From assembly GCF_007826885.1 (NCBI RefSeq), contig NZ_ML675579.1, positions 124,955-188,954 of the forward strand: a stretch of 64,000 nt of DNA, given 5' to 3'. Every line of letters begins with the position of its first letter. The first letter of the stretch is position 1. Of the stretch, positions 51,467 through 62,016 are shown piece after piece. Source of the stretch: Candidatus Nitrosocosmicus arcticus (GTDB lineage: Archaea; Thermoproteota; Nitrososphaeria; Nitrososphaerales; Nitrososphaeraceae). The position numbers were made by a program, and so were the translations under genes. Under the pieces are notes generated by a model. The model was given only the letters and a program-made list of their open reading frames with translations, was not told the DNA's origin and did no database searches.

Positions 51467-51800
51467 TATATAAGTTTAAGAATAAACAAGTTCCTTTAGT
51501 TTTTCCTTTTTTTACTCAATTAGGGCCTGATTTTAAATTGTCTGTTATTTCATATAGATTAGTTAATAATTTGGCTGAGTTCATACTGATTAAATCTTTT
51601 GTAATTTTTCATGAAAAACAGTACCCTATCAGCAAAATATCTGATTATAGATACTCTCTTAATAAATAAACCCATTCTGCGTTGTCATCTTGGGGTATTT
51701 TCCAAAAATCTGCTATCGTGTTCTATAAGTTGTCATTTTTATTTTGGGGCGTCATTTTGTTATAAAGACATTTATATCATTTTGTTGTTTATAATATGTT
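51467..51800. other. Intergenic stretch
   Basis: About 330 bp; the only feature is the TATA box of the TFE-beta-like gene (catttatatcatt, ~51769-51781). Confidence 0.4.
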
Positions 51801-52253
51801 TTGTCATCTGAAATTATTGGTTCAAAATTATCTGTTCGTTCTAAAAGTGATCTTATTGATAAAGTGTTCGACGCTATCACGGTAAGCGGTGAAGAGGGGG
51901 TTTTTCAAACCGAATTATGCAAACTTTTCTCGCTAGATAGTAGAGATGGTTCAAGACTGGTAGGAAATTTGGAAAAACAGTCATTAATTACACGAGAAAA
52001 AGCACTTTATCGGGGCCGATGGACATATAAACTGGTCATGAAAAAGACTATTTCTATTGATGCTGAAGAACAAAAACCTATCGATGTAAGTATGGTTGAA
52101 GGTGCACCTTGTCTTTGTTGTTCTTATCAACATCTTTGTTCAAATGAGGACGAATCAAATCAATACAGTCCTGCTAAATGTCAAATAATTGAAGAATGGA
52201 TTGTAACTTCTTTTGATAAATTCATATTAACTCAGGAAGAACAACCATCCTAA
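51801..52253 (+). CDS. TFE-beta-like factor (RPC34/RPC39 homologue) with Fe-S cysteines
   Basis: 150 aa. wHTH (DLIDKVFDAITVSGEEGVFQTELCKLFSLDSRDGSRLVGNLEKQSLITREKALYRGRWTYKLVM) followed by a Cys motif CLCCSYQHLC...C (Cys104, Cys106/107, Cys113, Cys127), as in archaeal TFE-beta, the partner of TFE-alpha and homologue of Pol III RPC39. These factors help open promoters and recruit polymerase; the cysteines bind a 4Fe-4S cluster in characterised members. TTG start placed by the TATA box ~25 bp upstream. Confidence 0.78.
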   Translation: MSSEIIGSKLSVRSKSDLIDKVFDAITVSGEEGVFQTELCKLFSLDSRDGSRLVGNLEKQSLITREKALYRGRWTYKLVMKKTISIDAEEQKPIDVSMVEGAPCLCCSYQHLCSNEDESNQYSPAKCQIIEEWIVTSFDKFILTQEEQPS

Positions 52254-52337
52254 CAAGATCTACTTTAGAATAGTCATATTTCATTTTTATTTTTATTTCA
52301 TACAACTCAAAAAAATAGTATGTTTAAAATAAACGAT

Positions 52338-52838
52338 TTACCACGTTGCATTAAATATTTTAGGAGCCGAACTAAATCCTGACTCTATTATTGCATCTCC
52401 ATTAATTGTCCATTCAATATTTTGTAGTGATTGATTATTATTCCTTAAATCCAACCTAATTTTTTCATCAAGAACCGGTGTTTCTATCACTGAACTAATG
52501 TTAGTCTCTGTATTTGAAAAGAGTTGAGGTCTACCATTAACAGGTATGTCAATATATGACTTTGTGTATTCTCCAATGGATTCTTCGTTAGCATATAATT
52601 CATAATCAATTTTTGATGTAGTTAGCGCTTGACCTGTTGGATTCTTTATATTGAATACTACGTTTAGGGTAGCAGTATTATCTTCAGAAATATCTTCTAA
52701 TTCTATATTCTTTATTGTTATGTCAATGGCACTTAAATCAGGTAAGGTTATTGTTAATATTAAAGGTAATAATACAATGACTCCTACGATAACCGTAACT
52801 GTTCCTATTAATACTAATCTGCGTCTACTTAAAAACAA
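52338..52838 (-). CDS. Membrane-anchored LEA14-like (WHy) protein
   Basis: 166 aa. N-terminal span (LVLIGTVTVIVGVIVLLPLILTITL) then a beta-sandwich LEA_2/WHy domain: IDITIKNIELEDISEDNTATLNVVFNIKNPTGQALTTSKIDYELYANEESIGEYTKSYIDIPVNGRPQLFS. WHy domains occur in desiccation and stress proteins. TTG 52838 is the only start after an in-frame stop. Confidence 0.72.
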   Translation of the reverse strand: MFLSRRRLVLIGTVTVIVGVIVLLPLILTITLPDLSAIDITIKNIELEDISEDNTATLNVVFNIKNPTGQALTTSKIDYELYANEESIGEYTKSYIDIPVNGRPQLFSNTETNISSVIETPVLDEKIRLDLRNNNQSLQNIEWTINGDAIIESGFSSAPKIFNATW

Positions 52839-52926
52839 TATTCTATCGATTTTATCTGTAAAGTATTGGTATTAAAAAACTTTGTTTATAATAATATATT
52901 ATGGGACAGGGATATGACCCTATCCA

Positions 52927-53433
52927 ATGTTTATTCTTGATCCATTAGTTACATGGATTCATCTAGTTTTTTCTTCAATATGGGTGGGTGGCGCTATTTT
53001 TCTAGGAATTGTTTTGGCACCTCTTCTTAAGAAAACTATGCCAGATGTCAATAAGAGAATTTCATTCATGGTTGTAGTAGGACGCCGATTCAACTATCTA
53101 GGGGGAACTTCATTAATTATACTAGTCATTACAGGGGTGTATAATGCTCGATCGTTTTTGGACCAACCCCTCTTTTTATTTGAATCTACATATGGGTATA
53201 TTCTTCTAGCTAAAATCATACTAGTATGTATAATGACAATTGTTTACGTTATCCACATTTTAATTCTAAACAAGAATGTTGAATCTCGTATTCTGCAAAG
53301 AGACGTCCCAGATGAATATTTTTCATCTTTAAGAAATAAAATAATATTATTAGGTAGATTAACTGTTGGTTTATCTATAGGCATACTGTTCCTGGCTGCA
53401 TTGCTAGACAGGGGTGGAGTGGGAAGCCTCTAA
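52927..53433 (+). CDS. CopD-like membrane protein
   Basis: 168 aa, four membrane helices: WIHLVFSSIWVGGAIFLGIVLAPLL, NYLGGTSLIILVITGVYNARSF, GYILLAKIILVCIMTIVYVIHILIL and ILLGRLTVGLSIGILFLAALL. The WIHL...WVGGAxF motif is typical of the CopD/YcnJ copper-resistance membrane family. May help handle copper, which ammonia oxidisers need. Ends 4 bp into the convergent gene. Confidence 0.75.
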   Translation: MFILDPLVTWIHLVFSSIWVGGAIFLGIVLAPLLKKTMPDVNKRISFMVVVGRRFNYLGGTSLIILVITGVYNARSFLDQPLFLFESTYGYILLAKIILVCIMTIVYVIHILILNKNVESRILQRDVPDEYFSSLRNKIILLGRLTVGLSIGILFLAALLDRGGVGSL

Positions 53434-54197
53434 TCTGTATCAAAACATTTGAAACCTCTGTTTAAGTTATTTTGTAACATCACAGTCCTGATAGTTTCTC
53501 CAGTTTTTTCATCATTATCTATCGAAACCACCACACCATTTTTAGACTTTGGGAGCAAATCCAAAATTACTGTTTTTTCATCCACGAGCATTTCAATATT
53601 AAGAATTTTTCTAGAAACAGATATATCTTTGATTTCAATATTTCGACCATTTAAACTATTAGCATCCGCACCTGATTGGGTCATCAAAAGATAAATACTT
53701 TGAATGAATGAATCCAACAAATAGAAAGTTAATGTGGCTTCCTTCTCCATCAAATGAAGATTTGGCTCATCCTGAGAATTATTCTCCCGATCATCTCCAA
53801 ATTTAATCCCACTTGTTGAATGCTTATTTGTATTCCAGTTGATTTCATTCGTATCTGCACTTAGTTTGTCGAATGTTTTTACAAAATCTGGGATAATTGA
53901 TTCTAAGGATATGTCTATTGTATATTTGTCAATAATCTTTATCTTGACTCTTATTGTATGATAATTGAATTCATAACCTAAGAATTTAGTAAATATCATG
54001 GGCTTGCCATACTTTATCTTGTGAATATCACATCCTTCAATCCTGCTTACTACTTCATTAAAATACTTCAAAGATATAAGGTTCCTTTCAAGACAATTTA
54101 GTTTGGATATTATTATCAACTTCATGATCTTTGTAAAGTAGCTGCGAAATTGCTCAGGATGTTCTCTAAAATCATATCTTATCTCTTCAATTACCAA
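53430..54197 (-). CDS. Hypothetical protein
   Basis: 255 aa, TTG start. Alternating strands and helices (EFNYHTIRVKIKIIDKYTIDISLESIIPDFVKTFDKL..., TLTFYLLDSFIQSIYLLM..., VVVSIDNDEKTGETIRTVML) suggest an alpha/beta domain; the central ~35 residues are polar and low in hydrophobics. No family recognised. Overlaps CopD by 4 bp (convergent). Confidence 0.55.
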   Translation of the reverse strand: MVIEEIRYDFREHPEQFRSYFTKIMKLIIISKLNCLERNLISLKYFNEVVSRIEGCDIHKIKYGKPMIFTKFLGYEFNYHTIRVKIKIIDKYTIDISLESIIPDFVKTFDKLSADTNEINWNTNKHSTSGIKFGDDRENNSQDEPNLHLMEKEATLTFYLLDSFIQSIYLLMTQSGADANSLNGRNIEIKDISVSRKILNIEMLVDEKTVILDLLPKSKNGVVVSIDNDEKTGETIRTVMLQNNLNRGFKCFDTD

Positions 54198-54328
54198 ATA
54201 GCTAACTCAACTTGTTAGAATTTTTCTTTTAACTGTTTGTTTTTTTCTTGATTTAAATTTGACCATCATACCTTATCATCTCCTGCGTATAATTGACGAT
54301 CAAATAGTAGCCAAAGTATACATTTTGT

Positions 54329-54625
54329 TTATGGCTTGTACCATTTTGAAAATTTGTCCTGATCTGTCAATTTATTTTTAAATCGTCTAAGTATGAATCC
54401 GATTACCACATGATGTTTATAGATATAAGCTATTGCTATCGTTACTATGCCGACTATCACGAATCTACTTCCTATTTCTCTCAAACCTTCGGTAAATTGG
54501 TTTACAACTATATCAATAATTATAAATGCTAAACCGAATAATAAAACTAATATTCCTATTGTTATGAATGCTTTGAACAGGGGTAAATCATTCTTGGCTG
54601 AAATCCTTATCCCACACTCACTCGT
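54329..54625 (-). CDS. Two-span membrane protein without a canonical start
   Basis: The frame TSECGIRISAKNDLPLFKAFITIGILVLLFGLAFIIIDIVVNQFTEGLREIGSRFVIVGIVTIAIAYIYKHHVVIGFILRRFKNKL...KWYKP is clearly protein-like (two membrane helices, basic tail) but between its last upstream stop (54626-54628) and the first helix there is no ATG, GTG or TTG. A nine-codon ORF (ATGACTATG...) with a TATA box overlaps its 5' end in another frame. Either a frameshift joins them, an unusual start is used, or the gene is damaged. Confidence 0.5.
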   Translation of the reverse strand, partial: TSECGIRISAKNDLPLFKAFITIGILVLLFGLAFIIIDIVVNQFTEGLREIGSRFVIVGIVTIAIAYIYKHHVVIGFILRRFKNKLTDQDKFSKWYKP

Positions 54626-54715
54626 TTATGTATCTATACATAGTCATAATTATGTCTATTTATTATCCACTTTTTTATTCTGCAGAATCGTCAGCAACTC
54701 CATTTTCAAGTTCCT

Positions 54716-55996
54716 CTAAAAACCTGACTCGATAGGATTAACGGGTTTAATTAGTTCCCTTAGCAAAACGGTTGCATATGATCCCTTAGGTACTGAGAAC
54801 CCTACCAATAATGAGTTTTCTTCTCTTTTATATTTGAAGTTTTTACACACATAGCAAGCTTGCCTGAAGCCACCTGATTCACTTAATTCCTGCATTTCCT
54901 TGATAAAAAAATCTTTGGAGGATAAATTTTCTTGTTTCATGAATTCCTTTATGATCTTGTCAAATCTATTTTTTCCAGGTTGGAAAGAATATCCTGGTAA
55001 CCTAATAATAGGCAACCTCTGAACTCTACTGTCCGTAGGTTTTTCTTTTTCATATTTACGAATTTTTCCAAAGATCAAATCATCTTCAAAAACATCAAAA
55101 CAGAGATCATTTTCTTCAGGTATGGTGAGGGAGAAGTTATTCTTAATAGCGATACTTAAGGTCTTGTTAAAAAGAAACGCCTGAAATGCTTGAACAAATA
55201 GCCTTCTGATACTAATGGGGATTGTTCTTAAGGCAGTAATAGAGTCTTTTCCCCTTACTATTGCCTGAGCCAAATTTTTCTCTATATCCATTCCAGGGGG
55301 GATTTCTCGTATTAAATTTGGATTACTTTTGATGTCTCTCAATTTTTCCCTGATTTCCCGACTAAATTTTGAATCATATTTAGTGGTATAAGTCAATAAG
55401 ATCTCCGTTGCCTTATCAAATTTTCTTTCGAGAATGGCTCTTCCAACCAAATGAGTCACCAACCTTTCACTTCCGAATCTTTGTAATCCATAATAGTTGC
55501 CCAAGCTATTAATATCGCCCAAAAATTGTAAAATGTTATCTAATTTGTCCATTTTTGGTTCAGCAATTCTTATTTCAAACGTGTTTCCAACCAAATTGTT
55601 CTTTTCAATTGGTTTTCTGGAGAAACCAACCAGTGTTAGTTTTATTTTTCCAAGATCAATATTTTTTATGGCCCTTCTTGTCCTGCTGCTAGCGTATTGA
55701 ATTGTAGTCGCCTTTGCATCTTTAATGCCTACTATTTTAAGATCAAGGCCAGTTTTTTTTCTCAAAGTTAAAATTGCATGACTCGAATCCATTCCCTTTT
55801 TTCTTATTTCATAAACTGGGAAAATATTGCTTGTAGTCTGATCAGGAGAGACCTGGTCTATGAAAATTTTGCTTATTATTTCTTGCACATGAAAATCCTC
55901 TGTATTTTTTTTTATAGTTCCGCCTATACCATCAAACTCTGTTGTATAATATTCAATTCCTGCAAGTTTATCGATGTCTGGTGATGATTGCTTCAT
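54716..55996 (-). CDS. truD: tRNA pseudouridine synthase TruD
   Basis: 426 aa from ATG 55996 (MKQSSPDIDKLAGIEYYTTEFDGIGGTIKKNTEDFHVQEI); TTG 56023 is in frame upstream but its codons form the TATA-like region (catataag). Family segments: HAILTLRKKTGLDLKIVGIKDAKATTIQYAS, RFGSERLVTHLVGRAIL, LFVQAFQAFLFNKTL, FSVPKGSYATVLLRELIKP. Converts U13 in tRNA to pseudouridine. Confidence 0.9.
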   Translation of the reverse strand: MKQSSPDIDKLAGIEYYTTEFDGIGGTIKKNTEDFHVQEIISKIFIDQVSPDQTTSNIFPVYEIRKKGMDSSHAILTLRKKTGLDLKIVGIKDAKATTIQYASSRTRRAIKNIDLGKIKLTLVGFSRKPIEKNNLVGNTFEIRIAEPKMDKLDNILQFLGDINSLGNYYGLQRFGSERLVTHLVGRAILERKFDKATEILLTYTTKYDSKFSREIREKLRDIKSNPNLIREIPPGMDIEKNLAQAIVRGKDSITALRTIPISIRRLFVQAFQAFLFNKTLSIAIKNNFSLTIPEENDLCFDVFEDDLIFGKIRKYEKEKPTDSRVQRLPIIRLPGYSFQPGKNRFDKIIKEFMKQENLSSKDFFIKEMQELSESGGFRQACYVCKNFKYKREENSLLVGFSVPKGSYATVLLRELIKPVNPIESGF

Positions 55997-56161
55997 TAAT
56001 CGATCATTCGTTCTTATATGCAAGGAAAGTGCTTAAGGATCTTAATTACTACTACAATCATTTATAATTGTTTTATATAAGAAAATAAACTAATATAAAT
56101 CCCTATCTTTTATTCAGTAAAACATAAATCATATTTTGCATATACAAAATATGAATTATTA

Positions 56162-57046
56162 ATGTCTAGTGAAAAAATCTATAGTTTTAATACATTACAA
56201 AATCATAGTAATTTTGATATCAAATTAAATAAATCCAAGTTCATTATACTTTTACTCCCTGTCTTATTGGTTTCCGCCCCTCTTGCTTTTAACATTGGTA
56301 CTGTAAATGCGCAATTAAATCTTGATGATTTCATGAAACAGACTCAGGATAATATTCAATCAACCATTGAATCTAGCGACAATAACAACAATAACAACAA
56401 TTGTGATAACAATATCTCAGTTCAGTCGCAAACTAATGAGAACGGTAAAACAACAAGTACAACAAAAAATACATGCGATGATGGAACAACTACAACGACA
56501 TCTACTAACAATGTTAATTCTGGATCAGTTAAGGCCAATCTAAATGGGACAATTGTGGGTTCAGAGTATAATCAAGATAGTGGTGTTATTATAAATAGTC
56601 TGTTCGGTAATTGGTCTCTAACTACTAAGGATAATGGTTCAAAGGACTTTAATGCCAGTTTTATAAAACAGCCTGTTTATTATAACTTGTCTGCATCTAT
56701 TGGCTCGGGAAATGATACTACGACAAATAACAACAATAACATCAATACTCCATTAACTGATAGTAATAACAACATAGGCAATACAACATCCTATCATATG
56801 TCAAATTTTGTGGTGAATTCGGTACAGCAACAGAATGAAGATGTAACATATTCGGGTAAGATAGATGTTATTAAAGAAATAAAGTCAAATAATGCATCTA
56901 TTTCCGATGAGACAAATAACTTTAAAGGCGTAGGGGTGTCGGTATCGGTTATTGACAATAAAGTATTGTTTATTAATTTCGACAGTCAAACACCCTTGTC
57001 CAAAGAGTTTGTAAATATACCTATTGTTGGTCTCGTAAAACAATAG
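56162..57046 (+). CDS. Exported, Asn-rich surface protein
   Basis: 294 aa. Signal peptide (KSKFIILLLPVLLVSAPLAFNIGTVNA-Q), then a polar region with runs of Asn and Thr (NNNNNNN, TTTTTS) and repeated N-x-T/S sites suited to archaeal N-glycosylation, ending in a more ordered beta-rich part (DVTYSGKIDVIKEIKSNN...VGVSVSVIDNKVLFINFD). No family recognised. Own promoter. Confidence 0.65.
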   Translation: MSSEKIYSFNTLQNHSNFDIKLNKSKFIILLLPVLLVSAPLAFNIGTVNAQLNLDDFMKQTQDNIQSTIESSDNNNNNNNCDNNISVQSQTNENGKTTSTTKNTCDDGTTTTTSTNNVNSGSVKANLNGTIVGSEYNQDSGVIINSLFGNWSLTTKDNGSKDFNASFIKQPVYYNLSASIGSGNDTTTNNNNNINTPLTDSNNNIGNTTSYHMSNFVVNSVQQQNEDVTYSGKIDVIKEIKSNNASISDETNNFKGVGVSVSVIDNKVLFINFDSQTPLSKEFVNIPIVGLVKQ

Positions 57047-57234
57047 ATTGAGCGATTAGGTTTAACCGATCTCGACTACATCCCCAAATCATGGTCCTGA
57101 TTTTCCTTTGTTCTACATCTGGGTTTTATGATGCTTTCTCGCATACTCATACGATGATTCATAAAATATCTTTCTTCTAGGGTTTATTTACAAAAGTGTA
57201 TAAGTAGTATGTTATTAAATATTAAGTAGTAATC

Positions 57235-59412
57235 ATGTCTCAGAGTAATACTCTTTCTTTAAAGGTGCTTGAAGCTTATACCCGAGATGTAGGCCGTGGT
57301 GTTGCTAGAATTGATTATGATTCTATGGATGCTTTGAGCGCATCTACAGGTGATGTCGTGGAAATTAGAGGTAAACGTAAAACAGTTGCAAAATGCTTAC
57401 CTCTTTATCCCTCGGACGAAGGTAAGGGTATAATCAGAGTTGATGGTCTGGTTAGGAATAATGCAGGCGTAGCTATAGGAGACACTGTAATTGTTAGAAA
57501 GATTAAAGCTGTTCCTGCAGAAAAAGTCATTGTTGCACCATTAGAAGCTATTCCTCCAATTGATGAACGTTATTTAGCTGATGCTCTTGAAAGTGTACCA
57601 TTAATCAAAGGCGACAATGTGATGGTACCATATTTTGGCGGTAGACTTACATTTCAAGTCATAGGTGTCACACCTGGTCCTGGTGTTGATGCCGTTTTAG
57701 TTACTCAAAAAACTGTATTTCATATAGCTGAACGTGGAGAAACTCTCCGTGGAGTACCCCAAGTAACATACGAAGATATTGGTGGCTTAAAAGAAGAAAT
57801 TCAAAAGGTTCGTGAAATGATAGAACTGCCATTAAGACATCCTGAAATATTTGAAAAACTGGGTATAGAGGCACCAAAGGGAGTGTTGTTGTATGGACCT
57901 CCAGGTACCGGTAAAACCTTGTTGGCAAAAGCAGTGGCCAATGAAAGTAATGCACACTTTATCAGTATCTCTGGTCCAGAAATAATGAGCAAATTCTACG
58001 GTGAATCTGAAGCAAGACTCCGTGAAATATTTAAAGAAACCAAGGAAAAGGCTCCTTCTATAATATTTATAGACGAAATAGACTCTATAACTCCAAAGCG
58101 AGAAGAAGTAACAGGAGAAGTTGAACGAAGAGTTGTATCTCAGTTATTATCTTTGATGGATGGATTAGAAGCAAGAGGTAAAGTTATAGTTATTGCTGCC
58201 ACAAATAGACCAAATGCTATCGATCCAGCTCTAAGAAGACCTGGTCGATTTGACCGAGAAATTGAAATTAAAGTTCCTGATAAGCGTGGTAGATTGGAAA
58301 TTCTACAAATTCATGCAAGAAATATGCCTTTAGAATCAGATGTAAATCAAGAAAAAATAGCAGCTGTGAGTCATGGTTTTGTTGGTGCAGATTTGGAATA
58401 TCTCTGTAAAGAAGCTGCAATGAAATGTCTTCGACGATTGTTACCTGAACTTAACTTGTCAGATGAGAAAATCCCACCCGAGACACTTGAAAAATTGATT
58501 ATATCAATGTCTGACTTTGAAAATGCTCTTAAAGAAGTAACGCCCTCTGCCATGAGGGAAGTCTATCTAGAATCTCCTGATGTTGAATGGAATGATATAG
58601 GTGGATTGGATGAAGTTAAACGAGAACTACAAGAAGCAGTGGAATGGCCATTAAGGTATCCTGACCTTTATACAAAACTAGGTCACTCTGTACCTAAAGG
58701 AATTCTGATGCACGGTCCATCTGGTACCGGAAAAACAATGCTTGCCAAGGCAGTTGCTACAGAATCTGAAGCCAATTTCATTAGCGTTAAAGGACCTGAA
58801 TTATTGTCAAAATGGATAGGTGAATCTGAAAGAGGGGTTCGGGAAATTTTCCGACGTGCAAGACAAGCCGCACCATGTGTTGTTTTCTTTGATGAAATAG
58901 ATTCTATCGCTCCTATCAGGGGAATGGAAGGTGTTAATGCTGGCACCGAACGAATGGTTTCTCAACTATTAACGGAAATGGATGGTATTCAAGAATTAAA
59001 TGGCGTAGTTATAATAGCAGCAACCAACCGTCTCGATATGATTGACAGCGCACTACTAAGACCAGGTAGATTCGACAAGATAGTTTTTGTTCCAAAACCC
59101 GACATAAGTACAAGGTTAAAGATCTTGGAAATTTATGCAAAGGAAAAGCCCTTAACAAGTGATGTCAATTTACAGAGAATTGCCGAGCTAACTGATGGAT
59201 TTAGTGGCGCAGATATGTCCGCAGTTGCAAATACGGCGGTTTCACTTGTATTACATGAGTATCTTCAACAATATAGTAGTCCTGAAGAGGCTACAAAACA
59301 CGCAACGGAGGCACATGTTACTATGAAGCATTTTGAAGATGCTGTTAAAAAGATAAAAACTCAAAGAGATATGAAACCAGGAGAAAAGGTTACGCTTTCT
59401 CAATACCGATGA
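57235..59412 (+). CDS. CDC48/VCP-like AAA ATPase
   Basis: 725 aa. N-terminal double-psi barrel ([40 protein letters not shown]), then two AAA modules. D1 (~res 190-420): [30 protein letters not shown], second region [14 protein letters not shown]2 (~460-690): Walker A reads [18 protein letters not shown] (PPG to PSG), Walker [13 protein letters not shown], arginine-finger region [13 protein letters not shown]. Hexameric unfoldase that segregates proteins for the proteasome and DNA or membrane quality control. No HbYX motif at the C-terminus (LSQYR). Confidence 0.93.
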   Translation: MSQSNTLSLKVLEAYTRDVGRGVARIDYDSMDALSASTGDVVEIRGKRKTVAKCLPLYPSDEGKGIIRVDGLVRNNAGVAIGDTVIVRKIKAVPAEKVIVAPLEAIPPIDERYLADALESVPLIKGDNVMVPYFGGRLTFQVIGVTPGPGVDAVLVTQKTVFHIAERGETLRGVPQVTYEDIGGLKEEIQKVREMIELPLRHPEIFEKLGIEAPKGVLLYGPPGTGKTLLAKAVANESNAHFISISGPEIMSKFYGESEARLREIFKETKEKAPSIIFIDEIDSITPKREEVTGEVERRVVSQLLSLMDGLEARGKVIVIAATNRPNAIDPALRRPGRFDREIEIKVPDKRGRLEILQIHARNMPLESDVNQEKIAAVSHGFVGADLEYLCKEAAMKCLRRLLPELNLSDEKIPPETLEKLIISMSDFENALKEVTPSAMREVYLESPDVEWNDIGGLDEVKRELQEAVEWPLRYPDLYTKLGHSVPKGILMHGPSGTGKTMLAKAVATESEANFISVKGPELLSKWIGESERGVREIFRRARQAAPCVVFFDEIDSIAPIRGMEGVNAGTERMVSQLLTEMDGIQELNGVVIIAATNRLDMIDSALLRPGRFDKIVFVPKPDISTRLKILEIYAKEKPLTSDVNLQRIAELTDGFSGADMSAVANTAVSLVLHEYLQQYSSPEEATKHATEAHVTMKHFEDAVKKIKTQRDMKPGEKVTLSQYR

Positions 59413-59529
59413 TAACCTACTTTCCCTCCATATTTTCTTATTTTCCTCTAGGGCATTTATGCATAACTTTTGTGCATAACCTATATACAAAAAATTAAAT
59501 AAACTTCTTTTTTGTAGTTTTTATTATAG

Positions 59530-60696
59530 TTGTATGCCGAGTCAATAGAGTCTAAGAAAAAGGAAAGTCTTGCTATAATAGATCTTGGTTATAATTCTAT
59601 AAAAATTTCTACTTATGATATTTATAAAAATGGGCATTACAAGAAGCAGTATCAAAAACAGGATTATGTTCAAATCGGTTCAGAATTGAATAGCAATGAC
59701 AACATCATTTCTGATAGAAATATTGATCGAACAATCAAAGCACTCGATAATTTTAAAAAAGATTTGAAAGAAAAACACATCGATGTAGTTATTCCAATAG
59801 CTACTAGTGCAGTAAGAGATGCATCTAACCAGAAATTCGTGGTGAATACCTTAAAAGACAGTACTGGATTTCTGTTTAATATTTTATCAGGACCGGAAGA
59901 AGGATTCTTTTCATATTTGGGCGCTCAATCCTATAATCATATCCCTAATGGCCTATTCTTTGATCTTGGTGGTGGTAGTCTTGAATTGATTTATGTTCAA
60001 GATTTTAGGATATTAAAAACGATTTGTTTGGATATGGGCGTCTTGAGACTAACTGAAGAATACGTAAATCATAATAGTGTCATAGGAGAGAGGAAGAACT
60101 GGCCCGATATTAGCTATAAAAGATTGGAGAAGTCACTGATTGAAAATATCTCCTCAAATGATCAATTGAGTTGGGATCGAGCATCTGATACAAAGATGGT
60201 TGCAATAGGCGGAACAATTAGAGCAATTTACAAATTTTTATCAAAAATAATTGATTTAGCCCCCTCTGTTTATCATAGTCACGCAGTGCTTGATAAAAGA
60301 ATGATAGCCCTTGCAAATACAATTTTTCAAGAACTATCTGTCGAGGAATTGTCAAATTTAAAATCCATCGACCCGGAGAGAGCTAAAACAATTACGACCG
60401 GTAGTTTTATAGTAAAAATATTGATGAATAAACTAAGTTTTAACAATTTATTGGTATGTCCTACTGGGCTTCGGGAAGGAGTGGTGGAATACTATCTTTA
60501 TTTTAAAATGGATAAAAAATATCGTAGTAGGAAGAAATTCATTAAGGTAAATTGCGAGCCATTGTTTGCAATTGAAAGTAGTAGAAAAAATACTCCATCT
60601 ACAGTTTCTGATTCAACTTTATCTATACCCGAACCTGATTCTTATGTTTTTCCAAGAAAGCTCAACAGCATAAAAGTTGACAAGTTAAAAGATTAG
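59530..60696 (+). CDS. Ppx/GppA phosphatase family protein
   Basis: 388 aa, TTG start after a TATA-like attaaataa. ASKHA fold motifs: LAIIDLGYNSIKISTYD, IPIATSAVRDASNQKFV, FDLGGGSLELIYV, KMVAIGGTIRAIYKF. Family members hydrolyse polyphosphate or pppGpp; polyphosphate handling is the likelier role in archaea. C-terminal Ser/Pro-rich tail is not conserved. 92 bp before tyrS. Confidence 0.85.
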   Translation: MYAESIESKKKESLAIIDLGYNSIKISTYDIYKNGHYKKQYQKQDYVQIGSELNSNDNIISDRNIDRTIKALDNFKKDLKEKHIDVVIPIATSAVRDASNQKFVVNTLKDSTGFLFNILSGPEEGFFSYLGAQSYNHIPNGLFFDLGGGSLELIYVQDFRILKTICLDMGVLRLTEEYVNHNSVIGERKNWPDISYKRLEKSLIENISSNDQLSWDRASDTKMVAIGGTIRAIYKFLSKIIDLAPSVYHSHAVLDKRMIALANTIFQELSVEELSNLKSIDPERAKTITTGSFIVKILMNKLSFNNLLVCPTGLREGVVEYYLYFKMDKKYRSRKKFIKVNCEPLFAIESSRKNTPSTVSDSTLSIPEPDSYVFPRKLNSIKVDKLKD

Positions 60697-60788
60697 TAGA
60701 ACTTTCATCTCATAAACCGAGTTGGTCTTGTTCAATAAAGTATGTTGAATTAAACAATTTATAATAATCTCTATATTAAAATTTTACA

Positions 60789-61850
60789 ATGGACGTTGAA
60801 GAAAAGATCCGATTAATTGAGAGGCCTCCAACAGAAGAAATAGTGGCATCAAATGAACTTGCTACATTATTTGAAACCAAAACAACTCCTAGACATTATA
60901 TAGGATTGGAAATTTCCGGAAGATTACATTTAGGTAGTCTCATAGTAACAGGTTTTAAGATCAATGATTTTATGAAGGCCGGCGTCCAAGCTAATGTGTT
61001 TCTAGCTGATTGGCATACTTATATTAATAACAAACTAAATAGTGATTGGGAATTAATTTCAAAAATTTCAGATTATTATGAAAAAGCTTTCAAATTTTTT
61101 TGCCCTGGAGTTAACATTATTCAAGGTACAAAGCTTTATGAGGAAACTGATGATTATTGGAAAAATTTTGTACTTTTTTCAAAGCAAATTACGCTTGCTA
61201 GAACATTAAGATCATTAACCATTATGGGAAGAACAGAGAAAGATTCACTTGATTTTTCCCAACTACTTTATCCTTCTATGCAATCTGTGGATATCAAAGC
61301 CCTGGATTTGGATATTGTTCATGCAGGAACGGATCAACGCAAGATCCATATGTTGGTGAGAGAAGTTTTTCCAAAGTTAGGTTGGAAAGTCCCCGTTTCT
61401 GTTCATCATCATTTGTTACCTGGTCTATCTGATCCTGTTTCTACTAGTGCTACTAGTGAATCAGACGCTGGAACATCTGATGATGATTATAAAATCTTTA
61501 GCAAAATGAGCAAGAGTAATCCGTCGAGTAGTATACTAATTCATGATACTCGGGATGAGATTTTTAGAAAAATAAAAAAAGCTTATTGTCCTACTAAGAT
61601 CTCATCGAACAATCCGGTCTTAGAAATCATTAACTATGTAATATTCCATCAGTTCGATGAATTTGTATTAGAACGCCCACAAAAATATGGAGGGAACCTG
61701 TCATACTTCTCGTACGATGAACTTAAAAATGATTACGAACAAGACAAGATTCATCCAATGGATTTAAAGGCCGCAACTTCTAGATACTTAGACAAAATTA
61801 TTTCCCCTATTAGAAACTATTTGCAAAATGATAATCCAGTTACCATTTGA
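60789..61850 (+). CDS. tyrS: Tyrosyl-tRNA synthetase (archaeal type)
   Basis: 353 aa. Class I motifs: HIGH box HYIGLEISGRLHLGSL, KMSKS box (FSKMSKSNP). Archaeal features include LADWHTYINNKL, GTDQRKIHMLVREVFPKLGWKVPVSVHHHLLPGLSD. Size matches archaeal/eukaryal TyrRS rather than the bacterial enzyme. Charges tRNA-Tyr. An unusual Ser/Thr-rich loop (VSTSATSESDAGTSDD) sits before the KMSKS helix. Confidence 0.94.
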   Translation: MDVEEKIRLIERPPTEEIVASNELATLFETKTTPRHYIGLEISGRLHLGSLIVTGFKINDFMKAGVQANVFLADWHTYINNKLNSDWELISKISDYYEKAFKFFCPGVNIIQGTKLYEETDDYWKNFVLFSKQITLARTLRSLTIMGRTEKDSLDFSQLLYPSMQSVDIKALDLDIVHAGTDQRKIHMLVREVFPKLGWKVPVSVHHHLLPGLSDPVSTSATSESDAGTSDDDYKIFSKMSKSNPSSSILIHDTRDEIFRKIKKAYCPTKISSNNPVLEIINYVIFHQFDEFVLERPQKYGGNLSYFSYDELKNDYEQDKIHPMDLKAATSRYLDKIISPIRNYLQNDNPVTI

Positions 61851-62016
61851 TTAATCCTCGTTTTACCTATTTATTTTAGAACCCAAATCATTAACTAGAT
61901 TTTTATTTGATATTTGTATTCCTTTTTACAAAGAATCTGTGTTCATTTTATTCTCTGATACGTGGGGCAATCCAGGCAATACAATCCACCAATCAGTCAT
62001 GATTCTGTACATGATT

